Assembly (NCBI GenBank): GCA_963763955.1
Contig: CAVXQP010000009.1
Location: 186,001-250,000, forward strand
Length of the DNA stretch: 64,000 nucleotides
DNA from: DASUPK01 sp963763955
Lineage (GTDB): Bacteria > Actinomycetota > Thermoleophilia > Solirubrobacterales > 70-9
Reading direction: 5' to 3'
Shown here: positions 1 through 8,273 of the stretch, piece after piece
Numbering within the stretch: the first letter of the stretch is position 1
How the letters are laid out: every line of letters starts with the position of its first letter
The notes under the pieces: model-generated
Databases searched by the model: none
What the model saw: only the letters and a program-made list of their open reading frames with translations
Told to the model about the DNA's origin: nothing
Translations under genes and position numbers: made by a program

Positions 1-875
1 CTCACGCCGAGATCGCGACTCCCCCGATCTGGAAGTTCGGTACCGAGGAGCAGAAGCAGCGCTGGCTGGTGCCCGGGATCAGGGGCGAGTTGATCGGCGC
101 GCTGGGGATCACCGAGCCCGGAGCCGGCTCGGACGTCGCCTCACTGCGGACCACCGCCCGCCAGGTCGCCGGCGGCTACGTCGTCAACGGCTCGAAGACC
201 TTCATCACCAACGGGGTCCGGGCGGACTTCCTGGTCTGCGCCTGCAAGACGACCGAGGAGGGCGGCCACCACGGCATCTCATTCCTGGTGCTCGAGCGAG
301 ACATGCCCGGCTACGAGGTCGTCAACAAGCTGGAGAAGATGGGCTGGCACGCCTCCGACACCGGTGAGCTCTCCTTCACCGACGTCGAGGTGCCCGCCGA
401 GAACCTGCTCGGCGAGCAGAATGAGGGGTTCAGGCTGATCATGGCCAACTTCCAGTGGGAGCGGCTGACGATGGCGCTGGGGGCGGTCGGCGGCATGCAG
501 CGGGTCTTCGAGACCACTCTCGACTACGCCAAGGAGCGCGAGGCCTTCGGCCGGCCGATCGGCCGCTTCCAGGCGATCCGCCACAAGTTCGCCGAGATGT
601 CCGTGAAGATCGAGGTCGCGCGCGCCCTGACCTACGCCTGCCTGCGGAGGTTCGCCGCCGGCGAGGACGCCACCCGCCAGGTGACCCAGGCCAAGCTCTT
701 CACCCAGCGAGCGATGTGCGAGGTCGCAGACGAGGCCATCCAGATCCACGGCGGCTACGGCTACATGCGTGAGTACGGAGTCGAGCGCGCCTATCGGGAC
801 GCCCGCCTCGGCCCGATCGGGGGCGGCACCGATGAGGTGATGAAGGAGATCCTCGGCAGGCAGCTCGGCCTCTGA
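1..875 (+). CDS. Acyl-CoA dehydrogenase, 5' end cut by window edge
   Basis: The reading frame is open from base 3, so the start lies upstream and 290 residues are visible. It would oxidise an acyl-CoA to the enoyl-CoA with FAD and pass electrons to ETF. The flavin-side motif GITEPGAGSD lies at about residues 35-44, followed by NGSKTFITNG, and the C-terminal FAD/dimer motif QIHGGYGYMREY precedes the stop. At the place where short and medium-chain enzymes carry the catalytic Glu (YEGT) this protein has GGGTDE. That substitution is typical of the long-chain and isovaleryl types, which use a Glu elsewhere, so it is not a defect. Substrate is not predictable. The nearby thioesterase, SDR and crotonase genes suggest fatty or branched acyl-CoA turnover. 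Confidence 0.93.
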   Translation, partial: HAEIATPPIWKFGTEEQKQRWLVPGIRGELIGALGITEPGAGSDVASLRTTARQVAGGYVVNGSKTFITNGVRADFLVCACKTTEEGGHHGISFLVLERDMPGYEVVNKLEKMGWHASDTGELSFTDVEVPAENLLGEQNEGFRLIMANFQWERLTMALGAVGGMQRVFETTLDYAKEREAFGRPIGRFQAIRHKFAEMSVKIEVARALTYACLRRFAAGEDATRQVTQAKLFTQRAMCEVADEAIQIHGGYGYMREYGVERAYRDARLGPIGGGTDEVMKEILGRQLGL

Positions 876-927
876 CATAAGAGCGACCGATCGTGCTGCG
901 CCGGATCGCGTCGGCCCTCGGAGTTCG

Positions 928-960
928 GCGTCACAAACACGCGTGTGCGTGCGTCACAAA
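928..960. repeat. Direct repeat upstream of MMPL gene
   Basis: The ten-base word GCGTCACAAA occurs at 928-937 and again at 951-960, 23 bases apart, about two helical turns. Between them lies the palindrome CACGCGTG (938-945). The repeats sit 120-150 bases before the MMPL start in the 206-base gap, so they could bind a regulator. This is inference from spacing only. Confidence 0.4.
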
Positions 961-1081
961 ACCGAGGGATACCCGAGGGAAGACTCAGGGTGATTCCCGA
1001 TTGAAGAGCCGAGGCGAGCTGTCCATCCTGCGGCCTCTCGCACGTCTCAGAAGCACCGACAACATCCACAGGAGGAACCTC

Positions 1082-3238
1082 GTGTCATCACTCACCCGCT
1101 GGGTCTTGGCCCACAAGAAAATCGTCGTCATCAGCTGGATCCTGCTGACGATCGCGGGGATCGCCGCCGCCGGTCCTGCGAGCCGGGCGCTCAACCAGAA
1201 GTTCTCCGTCCCCAACAAGGAGGGATGGGAGACGAACCAGGCGATCGCCGCCAAGTACAACGGGACGGGCGGGGACACCTCCCCCCTGCTTCCCGTGGTG
1301 ACGCTTCCCGCGGGAGAGTCGGTCGACTCGCCGCAGGTGAAAGGCGACCTGACCAAGCTCGACGACACCCTGAGCAAGACGCTGCCAGGGTCGCGCGTGG
1401 CGTCCTTCGCGTCAACCGGAGACCGGGCCTTCGTCTCGAAGGACGGCCACACCACTTTCGCGATCGTCTATCCGAAGCCCGACCCCAACTCGAGCTTCGG
1501 CGACAACCCACAGGCCGCCAAGGACGTGAAGGCCGCGGTCGCCGGCTCCACCGTGGGCGGCGCCCCGGTCCACGTGACCGGGTTCGATGCCCTCCAGCAA
1601 TCGACTGGCGGGGGTGACGGCCCGGGAGTCCTCGTGGAGGCTCTGCTCGGAGGGTTGGGCGCGCTGATCGTCCTCGCCTTCGTCTTCGCCTCGTTCCTGG
1701 CGGTCGTGCCGATCATGATGGCCGTCGCGTCGATCATGACCACGTTCCTGCTGCTGCTCGGCCTGACGACGTTCACCGACGTCTCGCCGATCGTGCAGTT
1801 CCTGGTCGCCCTGGTCGGGCTCGGGGTGGCGATCGACTACTCGCTCCTGGTCGTCTCACGCTGGCGTGAGGAGCGCGCCCACGGCAGATCCGGCGATGAG
1901 GCGGTGCAGCGAGCCATGGAGACCGCCGGCCGGGCCGTGGTGTTCAGCGGGATCACAGTGGCGATTGGCCTACTCGCGCTGATTGCACTGCCCCTGCCGT
2001 TCCTGCGGTCGATGGGATACGGCGGCATGCTGATCCCGCTGGTCTCAACGCTGGTGGCGATCACGCTGCTTCCCGTCATCCTGGCGAAGGCCGGTCAGCG
2101 GCTCGACTGGCCGCACCGGCGCACGGACGACAAGGCGAGCCGTGCCTGGACGCGCTGGGCGGAGGCCGTCTCAAGGCGGCGCTGGGTTGCCGCGGGGACC
2201 GGCCTGGCAGTGATCCTCGCCCTGGCGTTCGCGGCGACCAACCTGCAGCTCGGTGCCTCCGACGCGAACACGATCGCCAAGAAGGGCGACGCGGAGCAGG
2301 GCCTGAAGGCCCTGGAGAGCGCCGGGATCGGCGAGGGCTCGATCCTGCCCCACGAGATCCTCGTCGGTGGAAGCACCAATCCGAATGCGGTCGCAAGCGA
2401 CCTGAACGAGGTGACGGGCATCCATGGTGCGGTCGCGCCGAGCGGTCCCGAGTGGAACCGCGACGGGACCCACATCGTGGAGGCGATCCCGGTTCCTGAC
2501 AGCGGCACCGGCCAGGGACACGACACCCTCACTGACGTCAGGGACACTGCCCATGCGGCGGGTTCGGACGTCCGGGTCGGCGGCGGTCCAGCCGCGAACC
2601 AGGACTTCATCGACGCCGTCTACGGGAGCTTCCCGTTGATGATCGCCCTGATCGCGATCACCACGTTCATCCTGCTGGCACGGGCGTTCCGCTCGCTGCT
2701 GCTGCCGCTGAAGGCGATCATCCTCAACATCCTCAGCGTGGCCGCGGCCTGGGGCGTGCTGGTCCTGGTCTGGCAGGAGGGACACGGATCCGAGGCGATC
2801 TGGGGAATCCAGGCGACCGGCTCCATCCAATCCTGGATGCCGCTGATCATCTTCGCCTTCCTGTTCGGCCTCTCGATGGACTACGAGGTGTTCATCCTCT
2901 CCCGCATGCGGGAGGAATATGACCGCACCGGGTCGACCAGCGAGGCGGTGGTGCAGGGCATCGGGCGCACCGGACGCCTGGTGACCAGCGCGGCGCTGAT
3001 CCTGTTCCTGGCCTTCACCTCGATGGCCTCCGGCCCCGATACGAGCGTGAAGATGTTCGCGACGGGGCTGGCCGCCGGGATCCTGATCGACGCGACGATC
3101 ATCCGGGCACTGATCGTTCCCGCTGTGATCTCGCTGATGGGCCGCTGGAACTGGTGGCTGCCGACCTGGCCGGCCCGGCTCCTCCGCGTGGAGCCGTCCG
3201 TGCCGCGGGGGGTGGCGGCCGGCGAGGCGGAGGGTTAG
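1082..3238 (+). CDS. MMPL family transporter (RND-type exporter)
   Basis: This 718-residue inner-membrane protein belongs to the MMPL branch of RND proton-driven exporters, which move lipids, glycolipids or drugs across the membrane. The N-terminal helix (IVVISWILLTIAG, about residues 14-30) is followed by a large extracytoplasmic loop, a helix bundle, a second loop and a second bundle. Each bundle has the proton-relay Asp-Tyr pair, seen in GVAIDYSLLVVSRW and GLSMDYEVFILSRM. GTG at 1082 is chosen because AGGAGG lies at 1070-1075 with a six-base gap; the frame is open for another 63 codons upstream but that stretch is not MMPL-like. The cargo is unknown. A paralogue of similar size lies at 12368-14545. 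Confidence 0.93.
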   Translation: MSSLTRWVLAHKKIVVISWILLTIAGIAAAGPASRALNQKFSVPNKEGWETNQAIAAKYNGTGGDTSPLLPVVTLPAGESVDSPQVKGDLTKLDDTLSKTLPGSRVASFASTGDRAFVSKDGHTTFAIVYPKPDPNSSFGDNPQAAKDVKAAVAGSTVGGAPVHVTGFDALQQSTGGGDGPGVLVEALLGGLGALIVLAFVFASFLAVVPIMMAVASIMTTFLLLLGLTTFTDVSPIVQFLVALVGLGVAIDYSLLVVSRWREERAHGRSGDEAVQRAMETAGRAVVFSGITVAIGLLALIALPLPFLRSMGYGGMLIPLVSTLVAITLLPVILAKAGQRLDWPHRRTDDKASRAWTRWAEAVSRRRWVAAGTGLAVILALAFAATNLQLGASDANTIAKKGDAEQGLKALESAGIGEGSILPHEILVGGSTNPNAVASDLNEVTGIHGAVAPSGPEWNRDGTHIVEAIPVPDSGTGQGHDTLTDVRDTAHAAGSDVRVGGGPAANQDFIDAVYGSFPLMIALIAITTFILLARAFRSLLLPLKAIILNILSVAAAWGVLVLVWQEGHGSEAIWGIQATGSIQSWMPLIIFAFLFGLSMDYEVFILSRMREEYDRTGSTSEAVVQGIGRTGRLVTSAALILFLAFTSMASGPDTSVKMFATGLAAGILIDATIIRALIVPAVISLMGRWNWWLPTWPARLLRVEPSVPRGVAAGEAEG

Positions 3239-3249
3239 CCCGAGAATGC

Positions 3250-3281
3250 GGGGCCGCGGCGGATCCCCCCGTCGCGGCCCC
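3250..3281. terminator. GC-rich hairpin after MMPL gene
   Basis: GGGGCCGCG (3250-3258) pairs perfectly with CGCGGCCCC (3273-3281) around a 14-base loop, 12 bases past the MMPL stop. There is no T run, so it may be a weak terminator or an mRNA 3' end stabiliser. Confidence 0.4.
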
Positions 3282-3296
3282 GTGGACTGACCGCGC

Positions 3297-3302
3297 TACT
3301 TT
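3297..3302 (+). promoter_or_regulatory. -10-like hexamer for leaderless MFS gene
   Basis: TACTTT ends six bases before the GTG at 3309 and no ribosome site is present. The spacing fits transcription starting at the start codon. Confidence 0.45.
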
Positions 3303-3308
3303 GGCCGC

Positions 3309-4973
3309 GTGAGGCGGGTCTTCATAGCGCTGGCCGCCGGCATCGCCCTGGCGGACGCCTCGATCGTCACGTTGGGGCTGCCCTCGATCCTGGTCGAGCT
3401 GAACGCGACCGTCGAGGGCGTCGCGCTCGTCCTCGGCGTCTACACCGCGGTCCTCGCCCTGGCGCTGCTCCCCGCCGCCTGGCTCTGCCGCCGCTACGGC
3501 GACGCGCATGTCGGCGCGGCCGGGCTGGCGCTCTTCTTCGCTGCCTCGATCGGCTGCGGCGCTTCCAACTCACTGGGCGTGCTGCTTGCCCTGCGGGGGA
3601 TCCAAGCGCTGGGCGCGGCCGGCGGACTGGTCGGGGCTTTTGAGCTGCTCGACGGCGGTCGGCCGGGACCCGGGCGGCGGATGTGGGTGGCGGCTTCGGT
3701 GTTCGGGATCGCCGTCGGTCCGGCCCTCGGCGGGGCCCTGACCCAGGCCTTCTCCTGGCGCGCGATCTTCCTGGCCCAGGCGCCGATCGTGCTGCCGGGG
3801 CTGCTCGTCGCGCTGGAGGCCGCACGTCGCGAACGGGTGGCCCCCGCCGACGGCCGCGACCCGGACCGCCCCACCGGCCCCCTGCCGTTCCGCGCCGCGG
3901 CGGCTCTGGCGCTGCTCTCGGCATCCCTGACCGCGGTGATCTTCCTGGTCGTCCTGCTGCTGGTCTCGGGCTGGAGCATCGAGCCGCTCGCCGCGGCGCT
4001 CGCGGTCAGCGTGCTGCCGGCTGCGGCGGTGGTCTCATCACGGCTCCCGGGCGATCCGCTGACCCGCGCGATCGCCGGCTGCCTCCTGGTGGCCGGTGGG
4101 GTCGGCTGCCTGGCGCTGCTCCCCTCCGCCTCGGCGTGGTGGACCGTCATCCCACAGGTCCTCGCCGGCGCCGGGATGGGGATGGCTCTCCCGGCCCTCT
4201 CGGGCGAGCTGATGCCCGAGCGCACCCGCCATGATGTCGCCCGGCTCCTCTCCATTCGCCACGCGGGGATCGCGATCGCCCTGGCAGCGCTCGCGCCACT
4301 GATCTCGTCCAACCTCTCCTCGACCATCGACTCGGCGCGATTGCAGGGCACTGCGGCGGTCCTCGACGCGCGGCTGCCTCCGCAGGACAAGATCGCGATC
4401 GCCCCCGACCTGTTCGGCGGGCTCAGCACCGATGACCCCCGCGGCGCGCTGCACAAGTCGATCGCCAAGGCTCGCACCGACCTCGATCCGAGCCAAGCCT
4501 CCGGGTTCGACCGCCTCGGCGACACCCTCGACGACGTCGTAACCTCGGCCGTCCGCCGAGCGTTCCGGCCCGCCTTCATCGTCACGGCCGCCCTGGCACT
4601 GCTCGCCGCGCTGATCCTGCTCTCCGGCGCGCTCGGCACGATGGTCGCCCGTCCCGCAATCGGCACCGCGGCCGCCGCGGCGGTCGCTGCGGCCGCCGGC
4701 TACGGCATCGCCTTCGCCGCCACGGACCAGGTGACCGTGCCGATCCGCGACCCATGCAAGGACCGCCAGCTGCCGGATACGGGTGGGATCACCGGCTCGA
4801 TCCAGGACATCTCGCTCTCGGCGCTCGATCGGGCTGCCTGCAGCTTCGGCTCGAGCCGCGAGGAGCTGCTGCTCGCGCTCTTCGACGACCGGCTCCAGCA
4901 CAAGTTCGAGGAGGAGCACGGAGTAAATCCCCGCTCGGCCTTCTCGGTGATCCAGGGGCTGCTCGGGCTCTGA
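3309..4973 (+). CDS. MFS transporter with long C-terminal tail
   Basis: The 554-residue protein is a major facilitator of the DHA2 kind, by its N-terminal helix pattern, the LALRGIQALGAAGG stretch near residue 95 and GPALGGALTQAFSWRAIF near 140. It probably exports a small molecule. About 14 hydrophobic segments are followed by a soluble tail of about 80 residues (from PIRDPCKDRQ) with two cysteines, predicted outside the membrane, which DHA2 exporters usually lack. An internal hydrophilic segment (about residues 345-410) precedes the last two helices. The start GTG has TACTTT six bases upstream, so leaderless translation is likely. Substrate unknown. Confidence 0.85.
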   Translation: MRRVFIALAAGIALADASIVTLGLPSILVELNATVEGVALVLGVYTAVLALALLPAAWLCRRYGDAHVGAAGLALFFAASIGCGASNSLGVLLALRGIQALGAAGGLVGAFELLDGGRPGPGRRMWVAASVFGIAVGPALGGALTQAFSWRAIFLAQAPIVLPGLLVALEAARRERVAPADGRDPDRPTGPLPFRAAAALALLSASLTAVIFLVVLLLVSGWSIEPLAAALAVSVLPAAAVVSSRLPGDPLTRAIAGCLLVAGGVGCLALLPSASAWWTVIPQVLAGAGMGMALPALSGELMPERTRHDVARLLSIRHAGIAIALAALAPLISSNLSSTIDSARLQGTAAVLDARLPPQDKIAIAPDLFGGLSTDDPRGALHKSIAKARTDLDPSQASGFDRLGDTLDDVVTSAVRRAFRPAFIVTAALALLAALILLSGALGTMVARPAIGTAAAAAVAAAAGYGIAFAATDQVTVPIRDPCKDRQLPDTGGITGSIQDISLSALDRAACSFGSSREELLLALFDDRLQHKFEEEHGVNPRSAFSVIQGLLGL

Positions 4974-4989
4974 CCGGCATCACTTCGCA

Positions 4990-4995
4990 TACAGT
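4990..4995 (+). promoter_or_regulatory. -10-like hexamer for leaderless thioesterase gene
   Basis: TACAGT ends six bases before GTG 5002, with no ribosome binding site between them. Confidence 0.45.
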
Positions 4996-5001
4996 CTGCA
5001 T

Positions 5002-5418
5002 GTGAATGAGACGCCGACCCGCCGGGAGCTCATCGAGCAGTTCATCCCCAACTCGCCGCACGCGGCGCAGCTCGGGATCAGGGTGGCCTCGATCGGCACC
5101 GGCGAGGCCGTGCTCGAGCTCCCCTTCAAGCCGGAGCTGGCGACGATCGGTGATGTGATCCACGGCGGGGCGATCGGCGCCCTGATCGACACCGCCGCGA
5201 TGGCGGCCGCCTGGGCGACGGACGAGGTGCCCGAGAGCGTGGCGGGCTCGACGGTCTCCCTGTCCGTCAACTTCGCCTCGGCGGCCAGCGGGGTCGACCT
5301 GCGCGCCGAGGCCCACGTCGCCAAGCGCGGCGGGCGCCTCAGCTTCTGCGATGTGAGCGTCACCGATCCCGAGGGCACGGTCGTCGCCCACGGCATCGCC
5401 ACCTATAGGTTTGGGTAA
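5002..5418 (+). CDS. PaaI-type hotdog thioesterase
   Basis: The 138-residue protein is a single hotdog-fold domain of the PaaI/YbgC-like thioesterase group. The hallmark segment GDVIHGGAIGALIDTAAMAA (residues about 51-70) carries the H-G-G turn and the helix that supplies the catalytic acid. It would release CoA from acyl- or aryl-CoA in the cytoplasm. It is 30 bases upstream of an SDR gene in the same direction and may be cotranscribed with it, consistent with a small lipid or aromatic acyl-CoA module. The start is GTG with TACAGT six bases before it. Confidence 0.88.
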   Translation: MNETPTRRELIEQFIPNSPHAAQLGIRVASIGTGEAVLELPFKPELATIGDVIHGGAIGALIDTAAMAAAWATDEVPESVAGSTVSLSVNFASAASGVDLRAEAHVAKRGGRLSFCDVSVTDPEGTVVAHGIATYRFG

Positions 5419-5448
5419 GAATCCCCGCCCTCACCAACACAGGAGGCA

Positions 5449-6291
5449 ATGAACTTGGGACTGCTTGACGGAAAGAGCGCGATCATCACCGGCTCCGCGC
5501 GAGGAATCGGCCGGGCGACGGCCGAGCTGTTCGTGAGCGAGGGCGCAAAGGTGCTGATCAACGACCTCGACGGCGACGTCGCAGAGCAGGCCGCCCAGGA
5601 GATCGACGGCGAGACCGCGGTCTTCGCCGGCGATCTCACCAAGCCGGGCACTCCGGACGACCTGGTCAAGGCTGCAGTCGAGGCCTTCGGTCAGGTCGAT
5701 GCCGTGGTCAATAACGCCGGCTACACGTGGGATGGCGTCATCCACAAGATGAGCGACGAGCAGTTCCAGGCGATGCTCGACATCCACACCATCGTCCCCT
5801 TCCGCGTGATCCGCGCGCTGGCCCCCTTCTGGCGTGAGGCCGCAAAGAAGGAGGCCGAGGCCGGTGAGGAGTACTTCCGGAAGATCGTCAACATCACCTC
5901 GACGTCCGGCACCATGGGGAACGCCGGACAGGCGAACTATTCGTCGGCGAAGGCCGGCGTCACCGGCCTGACCAAGACCGTCGCCAAGGAGTGGGGCCAG
6001 TTCAAGATCAACTGCAACGCCATCGCCTTCGGGTTCGTCGAGACCCGTCTCACCCAGGCGAAGGAGAAGGGCGAGACGATGCAGGCCGCCGGCGAGAGCA
6101 CCGAGGAGGTCTCGCTCGGGATCCCGGAGCAGCTGCGCCAGATGGCTCGCCTGACGATCCCCCTGGGCCGGCCCGCGGAGCCCTCCGACGCCGCGGGCCC
6201 CGTGGCGTTCCTCTGCTCGGAGTACTCCAACTTCATCCACGGGCAGGTGATCAACGTCACGGGCGGACAGTTCACCGGGATGTACTCCTGA
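5449..6291 (+). CDS. SDR family NAD(P)-dependent oxidoreductase (FabG-like)
   Basis: A 280-residue classical short-chain dehydrogenase. It has the cofactor motif TGSARGIG (near residue 16), the NNAG motif (residues about 88-91) and the catalytic Ser with YSSAKAG (Tyr and Lys of the YxxxK pair, about residue 165). It likely interconverts 3-keto and 3-hydroxy acyl groups or a similar alcohol. An insert of about 20 residues before the catalytic Ser (KKEAEAGEEYFRK) is longer than in FabG. AGGAGG at 5441-5446 is only two bases from ATG 5449 but eight from TTG 5455, so the true start may be the TTG, which gives 278 residues. Confidence 0.92.
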   Translation: MNLGLLDGKSAIITGSARGIGRATAELFVSEGAKVLINDLDGDVAEQAAQEIDGETAVFAGDLTKPGTPDDLVKAAVEAFGQVDAVVNNAGYTWDGVIHKMSDEQFQAMLDIHTIVPFRVIRALAPFWREAAKKEAEAGEEYFRKIVNITSTSGTMGNAGQANYSSAKAGVTGLTKTVAKEWGQFKINCNAIAFGFVETRLTQAKEKGETMQAAGESTEEVSLGIPEQLRQMARLTIPLGRPAEPSDAAGPVAFLCSEYSNFIHGQVINVTGGQFTGMYS

Positions 6292-6340
6292 GGATCGGGT
6301 TCCTCACGGCGACCGCACCAGCGCCGCTCCTTGGGTGATC

Positions 6341-6362
6341 GTCAGCGGCCGACGCCGCTGAC
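6341..6362. terminator. Bidirectional hairpin between convergent SDR genes
   Basis: GTCAGCGGC (6341-6349) and GCCGCTGAC (6354-6362) form a perfect nine-pair stem with a CGAC loop, between the stop of the forward SDR and the stop of the reverse SDR. No T tract follows on either strand. Confidence 0.5.
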
Positions 6363-6364
6363 GC

Positions 6365-7216
6365 CTAGTCCTCGCGGCGCTCCTCGGCGAGCGGCTCGCC
6401 GGCCTCGCCGGATGCCCCCCCGGGCGGCCAGCTGCCGAACCAGTTGTCCCGGGCGCCGTCAATGGTGATCACACAGCCGGAAAAGAAGTCGCCGGCGGGC
6501 GAGGCCAGATAGGCCATCAGCCACGCCATCTCGTCCTCGGTGCCCAGCCTGCCAAGGGGCACGGTGCCGGCGACGTTGTCGACGATCGCCTTCGGGTACT
6601 TGGTGCGGAGCGTCTCGGTGTCGAACTGGCCGATTGCCACAGCCAGGAGCCGGATCCCGAACCGCGACCACTCCACCGAGAGGGTCCTCATCATGTTCTC
6701 CACCGCCGCCCTTGCGGCACCGGTGTGCACCATCCCAGGGAACCCCATGTGCGGGGAGACGGTGATGCTCACCACCTTCCCGGACTTCTGCGGAATGAAC
6801 GCCTTGGTCGCGGCGGCATGAGTCATCTGCCAGGTCCCCTGGACATTGAGCTCGATCACGGTCTTGAACCCCTTTGGGCTGATCGCCTCGGCCGGGCTCA
6901 GGAACTGGCCTCCCGCGTTGTTGACCAAGAGGTCGATCCGGCCGTGGCGCTCGATGATTCCGTCCATGAAGCCGTCGACGGCCTCGTCGTCGCGGATGTC
7001 GAGCGCCTCGAACTCCGCCTTTCCGCCGCGGCTCGCGACCTCGTCGATCATGCTCTGCAGGGGCTCGCTGCGCCGGCCGCAGCCGATCACCGTGGCGCCC
7101 AAGCCCGAGAGCTCGAGGGCGGTCGCCTTGCCCAGGCCGGTGCCCGCACCGGAGACCACGCAGACCTCCCCGTCCAGCAATCCGGGCACAAAGATGCGGG
7201 AGCTCCCCTCGGCCAT
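6365..7216 (-). CDS. SDR oxidoreductase, peroxisomal trans-2-enoyl-CoA reductase-like
   Basis: A 283-residue short-chain dehydrogenase with GAGTGLG for the cofactor and NNAGG at about residues 102-106. The usual YxxxK is absent: the aligned segment reads VHTGAARAAVENMMRTLSVE, with His for Tyr and Arg for Lys. Animal PECR enzymes, which reduce trans-2-enoyl-CoA with NADPH, show the same HSGAARAGV pattern and also end in a DNW-rich tail as here (DNWFGSWPPGG). The change is therefore a family trait. It would reduce enoyl-CoA in the cytoplasm. On the reverse strand TAAGCT lies nine bases before the ATG, suggesting a leaderless mRNA. Confidence 0.88.
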   Translation of the reverse strand: MAEGSSRIFVPGLLDGEVCVVSGAGTGLGKATALELSGLGATVIGCGRRSEPLQSMIDEVASRGGKAEFEALDIRDDEAVDGFMDGIIERHGRIDLLVNNAGGQFLSPAEAISPKGFKTVIELNVQGTWQMTHAAATKAFIPQKSGKVVSITVSPHMGFPGMVHTGAARAAVENMMRTLSVEWSRFGIRLLAVAIGQFDTETLRTKYPKAIVDNVAGTVPLGRLGTEDEMAWLMAYLASPAGDFFSGCVITIDGARDNWFGSWPPGGASGEAGEPLAEERRED

Positions 7217-7303
7217 GGCGCGCTGAGCTTAGTGCGAGGGCGCGCGACAGCGCGACCCGTCCGATTAGGGATGAAACCGCCCACCGCGGCGGGGTCGCCG
7301 GAT

Positions 7304-7309
7304 TACGCT
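7304..7309 (+). promoter_or_regulatory. -10-like hexamer for leaderless MBL gene
   Basis: TACGCT ends seven bases before GTG 7317. The same hexamer precedes the NUDIX gene (23152) and the Nif3-like gene (61204). Confidence 0.45.
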
Positions 7310-7316
7310 GGCTGCG

Positions 7317-8225
7317 GTGAGGGTGAACGCGGAGCCGATCCCGCTCGAGGAGCCGCTGCCGGGCGGCACAGAGGGCGCTGCGCTGATCGTAGAGCCGCTG
7401 CACACCGGCGAAGCGCTGTGGCCGACCTCCTTCTTCGACCGGAGCGGTCGCGGGCCGATCTCCCGCCTGCGCGCCATCGGTGTCGGCTCGCAGCCTGAGA
7501 GCTGGGAGTCGCGCCCGGTCCCGGCCTACCTGGCGCGCCACCCGAGCGCGGGCAACATCCTGATCGACGCCGGACTCCATCCCTCGATCGTCCGGGACCC
7601 GCGAGACAACCTCGGCCGGTTCTCGGGGCGCCACTACAAGGTCGAGGAGGGCGAGGACGTGATCTCCCAGCTGCGCCGGCGCGGGCTCGAGGCGTCAGAC
7701 ATCGCCGTCGTCGTCCTCACCCACCTGCACGAGGACCATGCCTCGGCGATCGAGCTCTTCCCAGACGCGCAGTTCGTGCTCAGCGCCACCGAGTGGGAGG
7801 CGGCCACCAGCGGGCGGCTGCCCCTGCTGCGCGGCTACCACCCCTCCCACTACGACTTCGCCTTCGACTACGCCACGATCGACTTCGACGCCGACTTCAT
7901 CGAGTCCTACGGACCATTCGGCCGCAGCTTCGACCTGTTCGCGGACGGCTCCGTCCATCTCGCCTACACCCCCGGCCACAGCGCCGGCCACACCTCGGTG
8001 ATCCTGAATCTGCCGCGCCGCGACTTCGTCGTCGTCGGCGACGCCGCCTACGACTGGAAGCAGCTCGGGGGCGAGGCCGAGCCGTTCATGATGGCCGACG
8101 AGCACAACTGGCGCCGCTCACTGCGGGAGCTGCAGGCCTACCGGCGCACCTATCCGTACGCGCTCATCGTCCCCGGACACGACCCGGAGTTCTGGGGAAA
8201 GCTCGAGCCGCGCTACGAGGAGTGA
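7317..8225 (+). CDS. MBL-fold metallo-hydrolase, AHL-lactonase-like
   Basis: The 302-residue protein has the metallo-beta-lactamase metal motif THLHEDHA (HxHxDH, residues about 139-146), a later His in YTPGHSAGHTS, the bridging Asp in VVGDAAYD and a terminal His in VPGHDPEFW. This order matches the N-acyl homoserine lactonase-like group, which opens lactone or similar ester rings with two zinc ions. The true substrate is unknown; quorum quenching is only one option. It is divergent from the PECR-like SDR with a 100-base gap and has its own TACGCT hexamer seven bases before GTG. Confidence 0.85.
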   Translation: MRVNAEPIPLEEPLPGGTEGAALIVEPLHTGEALWPTSFFDRSGRGPISRLRAIGVGSQPESWESRPVPAYLARHPSAGNILIDAGLHPSIVRDPRDNLGRFSGRHYKVEEGEDVISQLRRRGLEASDIAVVVLTHLHEDHASAIELFPDAQFVLSATEWEAATSGRLPLLRGYHPSHYDFAFDYATIDFDADFIESYGPFGRSFDLFADGSVHLAYTPGHSAGHTSVILNLPRRDFVVVGDAAYDWKQLGGEAEPFMMADEHNWRRSLRELQAYRRTYPYALIVPGHDPEFWGKLEPRYEE

Positions 8226-8273
8226 TGCGAGGGCGTTGTGCGAGGGCGCGTCGACAGGCGCGACCCGTTTAGT

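Noticed and set aside
893..1081. Upstream extension of the MMPL gene
   Set aside because: AGGAGG with proper spacing lies before GTG 1082 and the extension holds repeats and basic, non-MMPL residues.
3494..4666. 390-codon reverse-strand frame opposite the MFS gene
   Set aside because: It is antisense to a clear transporter and has Ser/Arg/Ala shadow composition.
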